Shown piece by piece: positions 41,049 to 48,885 of a DNA stretch of 64,000 nt (positions are counted from its first letter, which is position 1; each line of letters opens with the position of its first letter). The notes under the pieces are model-generated. The model had not been told where the DNA came from. It worked only from the letters and a program-made list of their open reading frames with translations, and searched no databases. A program made the translations under genes and the position numbers. Source of the stretch: Candidatus Peregrinibacteria bacterium Gr01-1014_25 (GTDB taxonomy: Bacteria > Patescibacteriota > Gracilibacteria > Peribacterales > Peribacteraceae); NCBI GenBank assembly GCA_007376205.1, contig VMFU01000002.1, forward strand, positions 47,423 to 111,422, read 5' to 3'.

Positions 41049-41999
41049 ATGTCTATGCCTGCCACCGGCAACATTCTCCGCGATCTCGTCATGCTCGGCG
41101 AGCGCCAGCTCCTGGCCGAAACCAGGGCAACGGATCGCATCTGCGCCTTCCTGAAAGACGCCGGCATTCCCTACGACGTGCAGACGTTCCCGATCCAGAT
41201 TCCGCAGGCGCGATCGGCGGTACTCACGGTCGACGGCGACGCCGTGGACTGCGTGGCGACGTGCTTCACGTCCGGCGTCATCCCCGACAAGGAAACCATC
41301 ATCAGCTCGGCGATGCCGATGGCGGAGAGTCCCGACCTGCCGAACATCAACGTCAATCCCTACTGCCCCGTCATCTCGCGCGCGAACCACTACCGCAAAC
41401 CGGCGGTCGCCGTGTCGCACGCCGTCCTCACACGGGTGCTGGCGGGGAAGACCGTGCGCGGCGAAGTGGCCGTGGAACTCGTGGCCTACGAAGCGCACAA
41501 CATCGTCGTCGGGAACATCGATGCTCCGGCGACGGTCGTCTTCACCCACTACGACAGCATCGGTCCTGGCGCGTTCGACAACGCGAGCGGCACGGCCGCC
41601 GTGCTCGAGGCGCTGGTGCGATCGCCCGCTCTGCGCGAGGACTCCCTCGTCGTCCTCTCCGGCGCGGAGGAGCTCTCGACGGATCTGCCGTATTACTGGG
41701 GCGCCGGTTACCGGCGGTTTCAAGAGCGTCACCCGGACGTGCTCGCCCGCGCGCAGAGCATCGTCGTTGTGGATAGCGTCGGGCGTGGGGCAATCGGCGC
41801 GATCACGGACGCGCGGACGGTCCGGCGGGCGTTCCCTCTCGCCGACATGGAGACGCTGCTGCCGAAGATCCGGCTGATCGCCGGCAGCCTGGAGGGCCTC
41901 ATGCCCGTCTACCACAGCGCGCTGGATACGATGGACGTCATCGATGAAGCATCGATCGCTGCGGCGACGGACCTGCTGCTGCGCAGCTGCGGAAAATAG
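41049..41999 (+). CDS. M28-family zinc aminopeptidase-like protein
   Basis: 316 aa. The metal ligands of the M28 fold are visible: THYDSIGPGAFDNASGTAAV (His, Asp), LSGAEELST (Glu-Glu), VVVDSVG (Asp) and a C-terminal PVYHSALDT (His). There is no signal peptide, so it is probably cytoplasmic. The start is ATG 41049 (MSMPATGN); another ATG lies two codons later. It is convergent with the sigma factor at 42028. Confidence 0.87.
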   Translation: MSMPATGNILRDLVMLGERQLLAETRATDRICAFLKDAGIPYDVQTFPIQIPQARSAVLTVDGDAVDCVATCFTSGVIPDKETIISSAMPMAESPDLPNINVNPYCPVISRANHYRKPAVAVSHAVLTRVLAGKTVRGEVAVELVAYEAHNIVVGNIDAPATVVFTHYDSIGPGAFDNASGTAAVLEALVRSPALREDSLVVLSGAEELSTDLPYYWGAGYRRFQERHPDVLARAQSIVVVDSVGRGAIGAITDARTVRRAFPLADMETLLPKIRLIAGSLEGLMPVYHSALDTMDVIDEASIAAATDLLLRSCGK

Positions 42000-42027
42000 C
42001 AGGTGCATGGTGAGGTGTGAGACGCTT

Positions 42028-43344
42028 TCACCGCCCGTTCGCAGCGAACGGCGCAAGTTTTTCGCTTCTCCTGGGTTTGCGAAGCTTAACGATCGCCTTC
42101 GCCTCGATCTGACGGACACGCTCGCGAGTGATTTTGAATATGCGCCCGACTTCTTCCAACGTCTTCGGTGCGTCGGGCCCGAGGCCGTATCGCAGAGTAA
42201 CGATCTCGCGCTCGCGGGGGTTCAGCGTTCGCAGAACATCACGAATGGCATCGGCAAGCTCCAGATCCGCGACGGCATCCGGCGGTTCCGCCTCCCTTCC
42301 CTCAAGCAGGTCAGTGAGCATCGCTTCCTGGCCGCGTTCCCCGCGGATCAACATGTCCTGCGGCGTAGCGGAATTCTTCGCCATGCGAATGAAGAAGGCG
42401 GCATCATTGCGAGGCTTCGTCCTTTTCTTGGGCTGCTCGCACGCCGTGCCATTGCCATTCAACCGTGTCTCGATGTCGGCATCGCGCGGAATGTGACCCA
42501 TTGCATGCGTCAATTCCTCCCGCGCTCTTTCCACGATCGCGATTTTCTCCGCCCAATGATCGGGCCGGCCGTCGACCGTGTGCGTGGCGCGCTGGAGGCA
42601 TTGGCGAATCCACCACGTCGCGTAGGTGCCGAACTTCCATCCCAGATCGACGTCGTACTTCTCCACCGCCGTCATGAGACCCGGAATCGCCTCCTGAATG
42701 AGATCGGGAAAATCCAACCCCCTGCCCTTGTACTTCTTCGCGATGTTGATGACTAAGCGAATATTCGCCGCCGCCATTTCCCGGCAGCGGGCGACATAGT
42801 CTTGCCTCTTGGTCTCGGCATCACGCAGCGACTCTTCAGCAGACGTGCCGAGCAGGCGCCGCGCGTTTTGCATATGCAGTGTGTCGATGACCCGCGTGCG
42901 GAAGGAACATTCTCGGAGGAGCGAGACCATCTTCTCCACGCGTTGCTGTGCGTTGAGTACGGCCTCTTTCGCCTTGCCATTGCGCAGAGGATTTTGCTGC
43001 GAGTCGTCCGCCTGATGCTGCGACCAGAGGCGCCGCAGCTCTCGCAAATTCACCGCGAGCCTCTGGACGACCGTATTGGCATCGATATGTTTCGACTGCA
43101 CTTCACGGATCGTGGCATCGACGTTCACGGATTCTGCATGTATCTGCTCCGCGATAGCGATGGCGTCCCCAGGGCACTGCCGGAGCACGGCTTCGTGGTA
43201 CGCGTCGCGAGCGGCATTGATGGCCTCGGCAAGGGCGATCTCCTCCGGGCGCGAAAGCAAAGGCGCTTCGCAGAGGCTTGTCATCATTCCATAATCACCA
43301 TAGTCATCCTTCGCCACCCCGTTGAAGTCCGCTATGTCTGACAT
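42028..43344 (-). CDS. Second sigma-70 family sigma factor
   Basis: 438 aa. Region 2 is intact (ANIRLVINIAKKYKGRGLDF, PDLIQEAIPGLMTAVEKYD, FGTYATWWIRQCLQRA), as is region 4 (LNPREREIVTLRYGL ... [19 protein letters not shown]). Region 1.2 is short and degenerate. A long, poorly conserved segment lies between 1.2 and 2 and between 2 and 4 (including an Asn/Lys-rich stretch). Same plan as the sigma at 31004. The two probably have different promoter sets or conditions. Confidence 0.93.
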   Translation of the reverse strand: MSDIADFNGVAKDDYGDYGMMTSLCEAPLLSRPEEIALAEAINAARDAYHEAVLRQCPGDAIAIAEQIHAESVNVDATIREVQSKHIDANTVVQRLAVNLRELRRLWSQHQADDSQQNPLRNGKAKEAVLNAQQRVEKMVSLLRECSFRTRVIDTLHMQNARRLLGTSAEESLRDAETKRQDYVARCREMAAANIRLVINIAKKYKGRGLDFPDLIQEAIPGLMTAVEKYDVDLGWKFGTYATWWIRQCLQRATHTVDGRPDHWAEKIAIVERAREELTHAMGHIPRDADIETRLNGNGTACEQPKKRTKPRNDAAFFIRMAKNSATPQDMLIRGERGQEAMLTDLLEGREAEPPDAVADLELADAIRDVLRTLNPREREIVTLRYGLGPDAPKTLEEVGRIFKITRERVRQIEAKAIVKLRKPRRSEKLAPFAANGR

Positions 43345-43403
43345 TATGATGCTTCTACCAGAAAAAAATCGAAATGCAAGAGCGGCCCGCGGGCCACATA
43401 CTC

Positions 43404-43440
43404 AAAAAAAGGCGCCGCGCACAGGTCTGCACGCAGCGCC
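43404..43440 (-). terminator. Strong rho-independent terminator after the GMNQ gene
   Basis: On the minus strand a 13-bp stem, GGCGCTGCGTGCA pairing with TGTGCGCGGCGCC (some G-T), is followed by TTTTTTT. Confidence 0.9.
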
Positions 43441-43453
43441 GCTATCAACGTCC

Positions 43454-44179
43454 CTAGTTACTCTCGCCGGCATCCGCCTGGGCGTCCTCCAGGTCGGCCT
43501 TGAGATCCTCGAGAGAATCCTGCGCCTCTTCCAGATGTTCCTCCATTTCCTCCTGCGCCTCCTGAATCATCTCGATTTCCTCTTCCAGGTCCGTGCGGTT
43601 CTCTTCATCCGTTTCCTTGGCGAGCTTTTCCTGCTTGCGCGTCAACTTCTTCGCCATGCGCTCGGACATGCGCGTGAGTTTCTTGATCATGCGCTCCGTA
43701 TGCTTGATCTGCCTCTTGATCATCTTCACCTGCTGCTCGGCTTGCATCTTCTCCATGCGATTCATCTCTTCCTCGGACGGGCCTTGCATCTGCTGCTGTG
43801 ATCCGCCATTGCCGGACATGCCGCCCATCCATGGCCCCGCGGAAGGCCCACCCCAAGGCATACCCTGGTTCATACCCTGGTTCATACCCTGGTTCATACC
43901 CTGGTTCATTCCCTGATTCATGCCCTGGTTCATGCCCTGGTTCATACCTTGTCCCATGCCCTGGTACATGCCTTGTCCCATGCCGCCGTCCATGCCGGGC
44001 GGAGGAGGCATCATGCCGCCATGCATGCCATCCTGGTACTGTGTCTCCGTGGAACCACCGGTCGACTGGCTCGCATCCTGCGCGACAAGTGAAGCGAGGC
44101 CGGCGGTCGTCACCGTCGAAACGACGCCCGCGATGACGCCGGCGACGAGATACGATCCGAGAGATGTGTGTTTGTTCAT
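43454..44179 (-). CDS. Membrane-anchored GMNQ-repeat protein with C-terminal coiled coil
   Basis: 241 aa. One N-terminal membrane helix (about residues 9-33) is followed by a Met/Gly/Gln/Asn-rich region of 4-residue repeats (GMNQ seven times, plus GMGQ and GMYQ). The C-terminal ~115 residues form a long charged coiled coil ending in acidic LEEEIEMIQEAQEEMEEHLE. It probably projects from the membrane. Function unknown. TATAAT boxes occur in the AT-rich upstream region, and a strong terminator follows. Confidence 0.75.
   Translation of the reverse strand: MNKHTSLGSYLVAGVIAGVVSTVTTAGLASLVAQDASQSTGGSTETQYQDGMHGGMMPPPPGMDGGMGQGMYQGMGQGMNQGMNQGMNQGMNQGMNQGMNQGMNQGMPWGGPSAGPWMGGMSGNGGSQQQMQGPSEEEMNRMEKMQAEQQVKMIKRQIKHTERMIKKLTRMSERMAKKLTRKQEKLAKETDEENRTDLEEEIEMIQEAQEEMEEHLEEAQDSLEDLKADLEDAQADAGESN
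43861..43980 (-). repeat. 12-nt tandem coding repeat (GMNQ)
   Basis: CCCTGGTTCATA units on the + strand (TATGAACCAGGG on the coding strand), about seven nearly identical copies plus variants. Copy number is likely to vary between strains. Confidence 0.9.
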
Positions 44180-44294
44180 ACGAAGTGTGTGTATGGAAGT
44201 ACATAGATATTATACAATATTTCATATATTATACAAATATATCCTTATACGCCATTGCATTGACCAGAATACGCAAAAAGAAGAACATGGCAGC

Positions 44295-44699
44295 ATGTCA
44301 CTTCGCACCGCTTTGCTGCTGTCCAGCACACTCATCATCACGGCCTGTGCCGCCGCCCCAGCAAGGCAGCCGACAGATCATCCCAACATCCGCGTCCATG
44401 CCCCAACGGCAAATGCGCCCGTATCCAGCCCGCTCACGGTCACGGGCGAGGCGCGCGGGACATGGTATTTCGAGGCGAGTTTCCCCGTGAAATTGCTCGA
44501 TGCAGAGGGACAGATCATTGCCTCTGCCCCGGCACAGGCGCAGGGCGAATGGATGACGGAAGAGTTCGTCCCCTTCTCCGCGACGCTCACCTTCGGTGCC
44601 CGCGATCAGGACGCGACGCTCGTCCTGGAGAAGGACAACCCCTCCGGTTTGCCCGAACATGCGGCGCAAGTGACGATCCCCGTGTCTTTGGCGCCCTGA
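44295..44699 (+). CDS. Lipoprotein with a Gmad2-like immunoglobulin-type domain
   Basis: 134 aa. The signal peptide ends in a lipobox (LIITAC), so Cys18 is the likely lipidated residue. The rest matches the Gmad2 sporulation/surface domain pattern: VSSPLTVTGEARGTWYFEAS, then FPVKLLD and a C-terminal beta strand. The start is ATG 44295. The ORF-track start at 43920 is a shadow over the GMNQ gene. It is divergent from that gene across an AT-rich promoter region. Confidence 0.82.
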   Translation: MSLRTALLLSSTLIITACAAAPARQPTDHPNIRVHAPTANAPVSSPLTVTGEARGTWYFEASFPVKLLDAEGQIIASAPAQAQGEWMTEEFVPFSATLTFGARDQDATLVLEKDNPSGLPEHAAQVTIPVSLAP

Positions 44700-44707
44700 A
44701 CAAAAAG

Positions 44708-44735
44708 TTGACATACATGAAGTTTTATTTAGAAT
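44708..44735 (+). promoter_or_regulatory. Strong promoter of the structured RNA
   Basis: Perfect TTGACA (44708-44713), 16 nt, TAGAAT (44730-44735). It is the closest consensus match in the window. Confidence 0.8.
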
Positions 44736-44740
44736 GATCG

Positions 44741-45165
44741 AAGTTCTTTGCAGTAGTGATGCCCCCGCAAGGGGGTGCCGCCGGGCCGCGTTCGATAAAA
44801 CGTGGTCCTCTACGCACGGCTGGCCAGCCGACGTAGTGGTCTATCCGCCTATAGAGGAAGCAGTGGAACAAGCCGCTGCTAACCTCCAGCTGAAGGCGGG
44901 GGGCTGACGTGCCGTGCGATTCATCGCAAGGCATATTGGCTCCGGCCCCCATGAGACACGTGGCTATTGCACGTGGAGTCGATCGAGATGGTGTCCACCT
45001 CCTTCTAAGGAGTTCCCAGGACACATCTTGCGATCGCAGTGGGCGTGGTCTAGACCTGCGGTCTTGAGGGTTATCGGGTTGGCCGCCCGGTACCGTACTT
45101 CACTCTGCAAAGACATTCCCTTCCTAGACCCCCCAGAGGCCCAGCTTCTGGGGGGATAATTTTAG
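44741..45165 (+). ncRNA. Unidentified structured non-coding RNA (~420 nt)
   Basis: No coding ORF of credible composition covers 44741-45165. It has a strong promoter just upstream and a terminator at the end. The 5' TCTTTGCAG (44745-44753) pairs perfectly with CTGCAAAGA (45105-45113), and AGTGA continues with TCACT, giving a closing helix. Inside are many stems, for example GCAGTGG/CCGCTGC, GCGAT/ATCGC, and GTGTCC..CTCCTTctAAGGAG..GGACAC nested in GATCG/CGATC. Size and closed ends recall RNase P RNA, but its conserved GAGGAAAGTC and ACAGAA segments are absent. Family unknown. Confidence 0.65.
45129..45164 (+). terminator. Terminator of the structured RNA
   Basis: CCCCCCAGA-ggcccagct-TCTGGGGGG, a 9-bp stem followed by ATAATTTTA. 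Confidence 0.85.
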
Positions 45166-45198
45166 GTCCTGCTCTAGCAATAGGTTGAAAAACGATAC

Positions 45199-45226
45199 TT
45201 GCTTGCTTTTATAAAAGTTCTATAAT
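45199..45226 (+). promoter_or_regulatory. Promoter of the 179-aa gene
   Basis: TTGCTT (45199-45204), 16 nt, TATAAT (45221-45226). ATG 45237 is 10 nt after the -10, so the leader is about 4 nt. Confidence 0.65.
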
Positions 45227-45236
45227 CATCTTATAT

Positions 45237-45776
45237 ATGGTCGACGAAGGCACATTCGAAGGCTGCATGTGGGCACGCGACAACCGCAGTAATGCTGCGT
45301 CGAGGCTTGTCTACGCTGACTGGCAGGAAGAGCAGGGTGAAGGCGTAGCCATGCTCCTGCGCGTGGGCACAGCTGTTGTTGAGAGGCTTCTCGCGGAACG
45401 GCCGGGTGACAGCGCTGCAGTCCTGCCCGACCGCGGGCGGCTCTATACCATGCGAGCACACGTCCAAAATGAAGTCTGGTCGCTGGTTGAGCGTGATTTG
45501 AAAGAGCTGCTCACGACAGACGTGCGGTACGGCGATCTTCTCGCACGCTATCGCCGGATCATCAGCGGCATCCTTTATGTTCCTGTTCTCGTACAGAGAT
45601 CCGGCGGTTCTCCGCTCAACGCCCCCCGCCTACGCAAGCGCAGTCGAGGAGGAAAGCGAGCGCGGCAGAACAAGGAACGCTGGCAACGCCATCAAGAGGC
45701 CGTCGCGCGCGAGCAAAAGCTGCGCGAGGCAGTGGAAGAAGATGACGCTCCGTGGCATGCGATGTGGTCAGAATAA
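45237..45776 (+). CDS. Hypothetical protein with a TIGR02996-like N-terminal motif
   Basis: 179 aa. The segment NAASRLVYADWQEEQGE resembles the short repeat-companion domain (TIGR02996, PRLVYADWLEE-type) known from Gemmata and Myxococcus proteins. The C-terminal ~55 residues are a highly basic then acidic helix (RKRSRGGKRARQNKERWQRH). Soluble; function unknown. Its own leaderless-type promoter lies directly after the structured RNA terminator. Confidence 0.6.
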   Translation: MVDEGTFEGCMWARDNRSNAASRLVYADWQEEQGEGVAMLLRVGTAVVERLLAERPGDSAAVLPDRGRLYTMRAHVQNEVWSLVERDLKELLTTDVRYGDLLARYRRIISGILYVPVLVQRSGGSPLNAPRLRKRSRGGKRARQNKERWQRHQEAVAREQKLREAVEEDDAPWHAMWSE

Positions 45777-45849
45777 TACGCTAGCATGCGGCGCAAATCA
45801 TGATTCCCATTACTCTGGCTGCTGAAACCGACGTATAGCTTCGTAGCTA

Positions 45850-45877
45850 TTGACATATGTACAAAAAACACTAAAAT
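45850..45877 (+). promoter_or_regulatory. Promoter of the 134-aa gene
   Basis: TTGACA (45850-45855), 16 nt, TAAAAT (45872-45877), about 20 nt before the transcript reaches ATG 45904. Confidence 0.65.
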
Positions 45878-45903
45878 AACCAACGAACCTTCCCGCCCCA
45901 TCC

Positions 45904-46308
45904 ATGAACGATACAATCACTCCCACGGAAAATTCTGAACATGAGATTGAGATCCGGCGAAAGACCTTGGTGGCTCTCGCCATCAGTCTTGAGGTAGATG
46001 AAACAATAGCACGGTTGAACGCGGATGGCTTGCTCGCAAATGCAGAGACCCTCGCCCATCTTCCCTATAAAGGGACCGTGAAAGGAGAATTGCCGCCGGA
46101 CGTTCAACAAAAGATTGAAACCATAGGCTCATGGTTCCTGACGGGCGGCAAACAACAGGAGCAACTGAAATTCACTGTCGGCTGCCGCGCACTCGCTCTT
46201 CTCCAAGAACCGCTTGCGAGCGGCCATTTCACAACATTGGAAGCATGGGTGGGACAATGGACATCTGGCACGCGTGACGAGGTGTTCAGCCGATTGATGC
46301 AAAAATGA
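45904..46308 (+). CDS. Hypothetical protein (134 aa)
   Basis: Soluble and mainly helical, beginning MNDTITPTENSEHEIEIRRK. No family recognised and no obvious active-site motif. It has a good promoter of its own and AT-richer codons at the start. It precedes the GT-C/TPR membrane gene on the same strand. Confidence 0.55.
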   Translation: MNDTITPTENSEHEIEIRRKTLVALAISLEVDETIARLNADGLLANAETLAHLPYKGTVKGELPPDVQQKIETIGSWFLTGGKQQEQLKFTVGCRALALLQEPLASGHFTTLEAWVGQWTSGTRDEVFSRLMQK

Positions 46309-46372
46309 TGATACGGCGGCACGCTGCCAGGAGCCGTCGGAGATGCCTGCGGGGTGGGCTATCATGAGAGGG

Positions 46373-48280
46373 ATGCGCTATCGTCTCCTCGACATCGCCG
46401 TGTGCCTGGGGCTCGTCGCGTTCATCGTGCACATCGCGTGGTTCGCGGTGGGCGACAGCGATTTCTGGTGGCATGTGAAGGCGGGCGAGGTGATGTGGCA
46501 CGCGCGCGATTTGATCCGCATCGACCCCTTCGCTTGGACACGAACCGGGCTGCCGTACGTCGCGACGCATGAGTGGCTCGCACAGATGCTCTTCTGGGCG
46601 ACGTATACGCTCGGCGGACCTTCCGGCATCGTCCTGCTGCGGATCACCGTCTCCCTCGGTATCGCCGCGCTGCTCCTTGGCATCGACTCTAGGCGCCTGT
46701 GGCCCAACGCTCTGCTCGTGGCGGGAGCGTTCGTCGTCATGCGGCAGGGGCTTATCGAACGGCCGCAGCTTTTCAGCAATCTCCTTTTCGCCGCGGTTCT
46801 CGCCATCGTGCTGCGCATCCTCCATCGAAGCGGCGGCGACCGGACGCGACTTTTTTGGCTTCTTCTAGGGCTCCAGGTCCTGTGGGTCAACCTCCACGGC
46901 GGCGCGGCAATCCTCACGCCGCTGCTCCTGGGCTGCGTCCTCGTGCAGGACGGCGTCGACGCATGGAGAGGGACGCGCCCGTGGCGCGATATGAAGACGA
47001 CGGGGTTGTGGTGCGGCGCCTTGGCGCTCGCGCTTTTGCTTTCGCCGAATCACGTGCACACGCTGACGTACGTCTACGCGCTCCTTACCGACCGGACGGC
47101 GGAGTTCATCCAGGAGTGGAGCCCGCATCCCTGGCCGCAGTACCTCTCGCAGCTCGGGCCTCTGTGGATCATCGCCCTCGCGGCGCTCGTTGCGACGCAT
47201 GAGCGCGTGATCGCGCTCGCAGCCATGCTCCTCGGCATCGGCTTGCTCTCGCGCATGGGGGCGAGACACGAAGCTTTGCTGCTGATCACGGCAGTGGGAT
47301 GCACGTTCGCCGCGCTGCGCCACGCGCCGCACTGGCACCGCGCGCTCGGATGGCTGCGGGCACGGCCGCTCTATAGTTGGGGAATCACCGCCGCTGTCGC
47401 CGCGGCCATTGTCGTCATCAATGCGCCGTACCGCGCCTTCTTGCTGCGCGAAAATCTTGCGGGCATGCACGCGTTCGCCCGGCCCCAGACCGCCGTTGAT
47501 GTCATCGAGGCAGAGAACATCACCGGCCGCATCTTCAATACGTACAACGTCGGCGGGTACCTCCTCCTCCGCGATCATCCCGTCTTCGTCGACGGCCGCA
47601 ACGTCGACTACGGCGAACCGTTTCTCAAGCGCACGCTCGAGGCCCGCTACGACGCGGAAGCGTTCCGTTCGCTCGAGCGCGAGTACGGCTTCACGGTTTT
47701 GCTGCTGGAGCTGACCGATGCCATGGTGAAGGAGGGGGAATTCGCGTTCCTGGAGCGCATGCCCGACTGGCGGATGGTCTTCGTCGACGATTGGGCCGCG
47801 GTCTACGTAAAGCAGAAGCCCGAACATGCCAAGGTCATCACGGAGCGGGGGTTCGCCGTGCTCACGCCGCGCCTGCTCCATGGCTTTGCGGCGATTGAAG
47901 AGTTGCCCTCCGCACAACTGCCGGCGCTCGAAGCCGAACTGCGACGCGCCGCCGATGCTGACCCGCGCGGCATCGGCGCACTGCTCACTCTCGGACGGCT
48001 CTTGCGCGGCATGGGGCGACTGGCCGAAACGCACGGAGCCCTAGAGGAAGCCATGAAACGCGCCCCGTATCGCTACGAAGCGTATGCGCTCGCGGCATCC
48101 GTCGCGGCGCTGGAGGAGAACTGGCAGCGCTCGGCCGACCTCTACGAAAAGACACTCGCCCTCACCAGATACCTCCCCGTCTCCCCTCCCGCCCGCCAGC
48201 TCGCCATCGTCTTCGAGCGCGCCGGCCGGTATAGGCTTGCGGAGAAGTACCGGAAGATGGCTCAAGATACAGGCATGTGA
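46373..48280 (+). CDS. Polytopic membrane protein with C-terminal TPR-like repeats (GT-C-like)
   Basis: 635 aa. About ten membrane helices (residues ~1-360), with an early DSDFWWHVKAGE loop of the kind seen in GT-C glycosyltransferase-like proteins. A soluble domain follows with GRIFNTYNVGGYLLLRDHPV plus FVDGRNVDYG, a motif of a widespread uncharacterised membrane family. The last ~130 residues form TPR-like helices. The start is ATG 46373, because TATCAT is 7 nt upstream. Alternative ATGs lie 3 and 10 codons earlier. Possibly envelope polysaccharide or protein glycosylation. Confidence 0.72.
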   Translation: MRYRLLDIAVCLGLVAFIVHIAWFAVGDSDFWWHVKAGEVMWHARDLIRIDPFAWTRTGLPYVATHEWLAQMLFWATYTLGGPSGIVLLRITVSLGIAALLLGIDSRRLWPNALLVAGAFVVMRQGLIERPQLFSNLLFAAVLAIVLRILHRSGGDRTRLFWLLLGLQVLWVNLHGGAAILTPLLLGCVLVQDGVDAWRGTRPWRDMKTTGLWCGALALALLLSPNHVHTLTYVYALLTDRTAEFIQEWSPHPWPQYLSQLGPLWIIALAALVATHERVIALAAMLLGIGLLSRMGARHEALLLITAVGCTFAALRHAPHWHRALGWLRARPLYSWGITAAVAAAIVVINAPYRAFLLRENLAGMHAFARPQTAVDVIEAENITGRIFNTYNVGGYLLLRDHPVFVDGRNVDYGEPFLKRTLEARYDAEAFRSLEREYGFTVLLLELTDAMVKEGEFAFLERMPDWRMVFVDDWAAVYVKQKPEHAKVITERGFAVLTPRLLHGFAAIEELPSAQLPALEAELRRAADADPRGIGALLTLGRLLRGMGRLAETHGALEEAMKRAPYRYEAYALAASVAALEENWQRSADLYEKTLALTRYLPVSPPARQLAIVFERAGRYRLAEKYRKMAQDTGM

Positions 48281-48289
48281 ATCCAAGAT

Positions 48290-48317
48290 TTGACAAAAAT
48301 ATTTTACATTATAGTAT
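48290..48317 (+). promoter_or_regulatory. Promoter of the 157-aa membrane gene
   Basis: TTGACA (48290-48295), 16 nt, TAGTAT (48312-48317). Confidence 0.6.
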
Positions 48318-48364
48318 GTCTATACCCGCTCTCGCGGTGAGAACGGGGTGAATCCTTCACAGCA

Positions 48365-48838
48365 ATGGAGAAAAGCATGCTTCAGCATTTTTTCGGCATG
48401 GGGCCGTTCATGATCCTTGGCATCGGCATTCTCGCTCTTGTGCAATTCACATACGGACGCCTGGATTGGTGGATGCCCTCGATCATCTGGTTCTGCGGAA
48501 TTTGCTTCTCGTACGCATGGCACCGCCGGAACCACTTCGTCCAAAACCGGCGCTTGGTCATTGAGCACAAACCACTTCACGACATGCCAAAGCTGCGAGA
48601 CCATGCAGTAAGCGTCATCTTCTGGATCCTCGGAAGCGTAGTATTTAATCTGCTGCCGGAAGGGTCCCTGCGATTTTGGCATCTCCCCGCTTTTTGGCTT
48701 GGCGAGGAGACGCTCTGTCTCTGCGCCCATGCCTATCGGCATCACCCAGATGTGCTTCTGGCTAGACGATTGGACATCGTATCGCTCCTCCTCTGGCTAT
48801 GCGGAGGTGTTCTGATACTGTGCACAACTCCATTGTGA
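48365..48838 (+). CDS. Four-helix membrane protein of unknown function
   Basis: 157 aa (or 153 aa from ATG 48377, which has GGAG 7 nt upstream and may be the true start). Four hydrophobic helices are separated by a basic loop (HRRNHFVQNRRLVIEHK). No family recognised. Promoter and terminator mark it as a single-gene unit. Confidence 0.6.
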   Translation: MEKSMLQHFFGMGPFMILGIGILALVQFTYGRLDWWMPSIIWFCGICFSYAWHRRNHFVQNRRLVIEHKPLHDMPKLRDHAVSVIFWILGSVVFNLLPEGSLRFWHLPAFWLGEETLCLCAHAYRHHPDVLLARRLDIVSLLLWLCGGVLILCTTPL

Positions 48839-48843
48839 TGAAT

Positions 48844-48869
48844 CCCCCGGCTCTATGCCGGGGGGTTTT
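48844..48869 (+). terminator. Rho-independent terminator
   Basis: CCCCCGGC-tctat-GCCGGGGG followed by GTTTTC. Confidence 0.9.
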
Positions 48870-48885
48870 CTTCATGGTCGAATGC

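Noticed and set aside
43861-43980. CRISPR array
   Set aside because: The regular 12-nt repeat is in frame and codes for GMNQ, with no spacers and no cas genes.
44741-45165. RNase P RNA as an assignment for the structured RNA
   Set aside because: Size and closed ends fit, but the conserved GAGGAAAGTC, ACAGAA and GTAAGAGC-like segments could not be found, so it is left unassigned.
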